From Pseudomonadota bacterium (GTDB taxonomy: Bacteria > Pseudomonadota > Gammaproteobacteria > Burkholderiales > Burkholderiaceae_B): 5,463 nt of DNA. The translations under genes and the position numbers were made by a program. The first letter of the stretch is position 1, and every line of letters begins with the position of its first letter. The notes under the pieces are model-generated. The model was not told the origin of the DNA. It was given only the letters and a program-made list of their open reading frames with translations, and did no database searches. The stretch is from positions 1 to 5,463 of the forward strand of contig JAEWEH010000359.1 of NCBI GenBank assembly GCA_023389535.1. The letters are read 5' to 3'. Positions 5,394 through 5,463 of this stretch are shown here, one piece after another.

Positions 5394-5463
5394 ATGCAGA
5401 TCGCCCCGCAACTTAGCCCATTGAATGCGCTGTCGCCGCTGGACGGCCGTTATGGCGCCAAAG
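5394..5463 (+). CDS. purB: Adenylosuccinate lyase PurB (partial, N-terminus only)
   Basis: Only the first 23 codons are in the window: MQIAPQLSPLNALSPLDGRY then GAK. The LSPLDGRY segment is the conserved N-terminal signature of the E. coli-type PurB (VSPVDGRY in E. coli). The enzyme releases fumarate in two steps of purine synthesis, from SAICAR and from adenylosuccinate. The catalytic residues lie beyond the window. No obvious Shine-Dalgarno precedes the ATG, but the start agrees with the family. It is divergent from the GST gene. Confidence 0.87.
   Translation, partial: MQIAPQLSPLNALSPLDGRYGAK

Noticed and set aside
5144..5395. An 83-codon minus-strand frame upstream of and into the GST gene
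   Set aside because: It overlaps the GST start in another frame and both divergent promoters; the product has no recognisable features.
1..5463. tRNA, rRNA, CRISPR array or insertion sequence
   Set aside because: No cloverleaf, spaced direct repeats, transposase motif or terminal inverted repeats were seen on either strand.

Overview
The window looks like a chromosomal segment of a GC-rich betaproteobacterium of the order Burkholderiales, probably of the Alcaligenaceae (Bordetella / Achromobacter / Pusillimonas-like). The evidence is an orphan Bug-type (tripartite tricarboxylate transporter) periplasmic binding protein, the purB N-terminus, a YibF-like GST next to purB, and the GC-rich codon use. 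The assignment is by recognition only; no search was run.

Layout, left to right. (1) Positions 1-881, minus strand: a PuuE-like polysaccharide-deacetylase-family hydrolase, whose C-terminal end lies beyond the window. (2) 882-998: a divergent control region. (3) 999-1802, plus strand: an IclR-family regulator. (4) 1812-1838: a rho-independent terminator between two convergent genes. (5) 1855-4156, minus strand: a two-gene operon. The first gene is a 430-residue protein built of three tandem RidA/YjgF-like domains; the second is a Bug-type periplasmic binding protein whose Shine-Dalgarno overlaps the first gene's stop codon. (6) 4157-4605: a 449-base non-coding control region with a strong promoter, operator-like palindromes and a terminator. 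(7) 4606-5223, minus strand: a glutathione S-transferase. (8) 5224-5393: divergent promoters. (9) 5394 to the end, plus strand: the start of purB (adenylosuccinate lyase).

Items 1-5 read as one catabolic module: uptake (Bug protein), hydrolysis of an amide or cyclic amide (PuuE-like hydrolase), a Rid-type protein acting on or near a reactive nitrogen intermediate, and a local IclR regulator. The substrate cannot be read from the sequence; a purine, pyrimidine or hydantoin-like compound is only an inference from PuuE and from Rid proteins such as RutC.

The most striking non-coding signal is a 13-bp palindrome, TCCA-N5-TGGA. It occurs three times exactly and once degenerately, two copies in each of the two control regions. 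In both regions one copy lies exactly 17 bp upstream of a perfect TTGACA box that is followed by a 17-bp spacer and a -10 box, and the other copy lies downstream of the predicted transcription start. This duplicated geometry ties the hydrolase and the Rid-Bug operon into one predicted regulon of the IclR protein. GST and purB appear to be the neighbouring housekeeping region, separated from the module by a terminator.
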